DNA of 5,965 bases from NCBI RefSeq assembly GCF_937888285.1, contig NZ_CALART010000073.1:1-5965 (forward strand), in the 5' to 3' direction. Below the pieces are notes generated by a model. The model did not search any database. It was not told where the DNA came from and saw only the letters and a program-made list of their open reading frames with translations. Both the position numbers and the translations under genes were made by a program. The stretch comes from an uncultured Aquimonas sp. GTDB lineage: Bacteria; Pseudomonadota; Gammaproteobacteria; Xanthomonadales; Xanthomonadaceae. Positions within the stretch are counted from its first letter, which is position 1; each line of letters begins with the position of its first letter. This document shows, piece by piece, positions 5,915-5,965 of the stretch.

Positions 5915-5965
5915 GGGGTCTCCTCGTTTTCAGTGCAATAAGTGACGGTACGCAAAGCTAGCACT
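5915..5965 (+). mobile_element. Outer end of IS1071-like Tn3-family element, right (partial terminal inverted repeat)
   Basis: It begins GGGG at 5915 and is identical over all 51 bases to the reverse complement of 1-51. The element extends to the right beyond the window. The insertion cuts the DedA-PAP2 gene. The five bases just inside (GAGGA, 5910-5914) differ from the five inside the left end (TTCAA, 52-56), so the two junctions are not the two sides of one simple Tn3-type insertion with a 5-bp target duplication. Confidence 0.85.

Noticed and set aside
4335..5945. Long plus-strand ORF of 536 codons running into the right IS repeat
   Set aside because: It is antisense to the DedA-PAP2-LssY_C gene, whose conserved motifs are unmistakable. 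The product is a low-complexity Gln/Arg/His-rich sequence, as expected opposite GC-rich coding DNA.
5152..5964. Minus-strand 270-codon ORF starting inside the IS repeat
   Set aside because: It is a Gly/Ala/Arg-rich frame-shifted shadow of the DedA-PAP2 gene with no family motifs.
1..5965. Terminal inverted repeats as natural ends of a linear plasmid or phage
   Set aside because: The repeats match an IS1071-type Tn3 end with the tip facing inward, and both flanking genes are cut exactly at the GGGG tip, which is what insertion-sequence junctions look like.
1..5965. CRISPR array, tRNA, rRNA or riboswitch
   Set aside because: I saw no regularly spaced repeats, tRNA-like cloverleaf arms with CCA or anticodon context, or known riboswitch cores on either strand.

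Overview
The window looks like a fragment of a mobile accessory region from a betaproteobacterium, probably Burkholderiales. The evidence is the GC-rich coding sequence, the Burkholderiales-like protein style, and a 51-bp sequence at both ends that I recognise as the outer end of IS1071. IS1071 is a Tn3-family element common in Comamonas, Delftia and Cupriavidus and on their catabolic plasmids. Both copies have the GGGG tip pointing into the window, so everything between 52 and 5914 is cargo bounded by IS1071 ends. The symmetrical stop 51 bp into each repeat looks like an assembly break inside a multicopy repeat, not a natural DNA end.

Layout. Positions 52-728 (+) hold the 3' part of a QseC/PmrB-like sensor histidine kinase, cut by the left IS1071 end so that its phospho-accepting histidine is lost. 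Positions 729-1005 are a regulatory gap with two tandem dyads and a good PmrA-box-like direct repeat at 909-925. Positions 1006-3819 (+) are a tightly overlapping three-gene operon: an MCR/EptA-type lipid A phosphoethanolamine transferase most like MCR-5 as I remember it, a PAP2 membrane phosphatase, and a DgkA diacylglycerol kinase. Positions 3820-4115 hold no confident gene, only short inverted repeats and a 51-codon minus-strand ORF. Positions 4116-5914 (-) are a more GC-rich DedA-PAP2-LssY_C fusion gene whose 5' end is cut by the right IS1071 end.

How the parts fit. The transferase takes phosphoethanolamine from phosphatidylethanolamine, modifies lipid A and leaves diacylglycerol. DgkA phosphorylates that diacylglycerol so it can re-enter phospholipid synthesis. 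The PAP2 protein probably acts on a lipid phosphate, but its motifs diverge. The kinase remnant and the PmrA-like box suggest that the operon was originally controlled by an adjacent PmrAB/QseBC-type two-component system. The DedA-PAP2 gene is also an envelope-lipid gene, from a family linked to undecaprenyl phosphate recycling and cationic peptide tolerance. The main point of interest is a candidate mobilised, mcr-like polymyxin-resistance operon between IS1071 ends. Resistance itself is not shown by the sequence.
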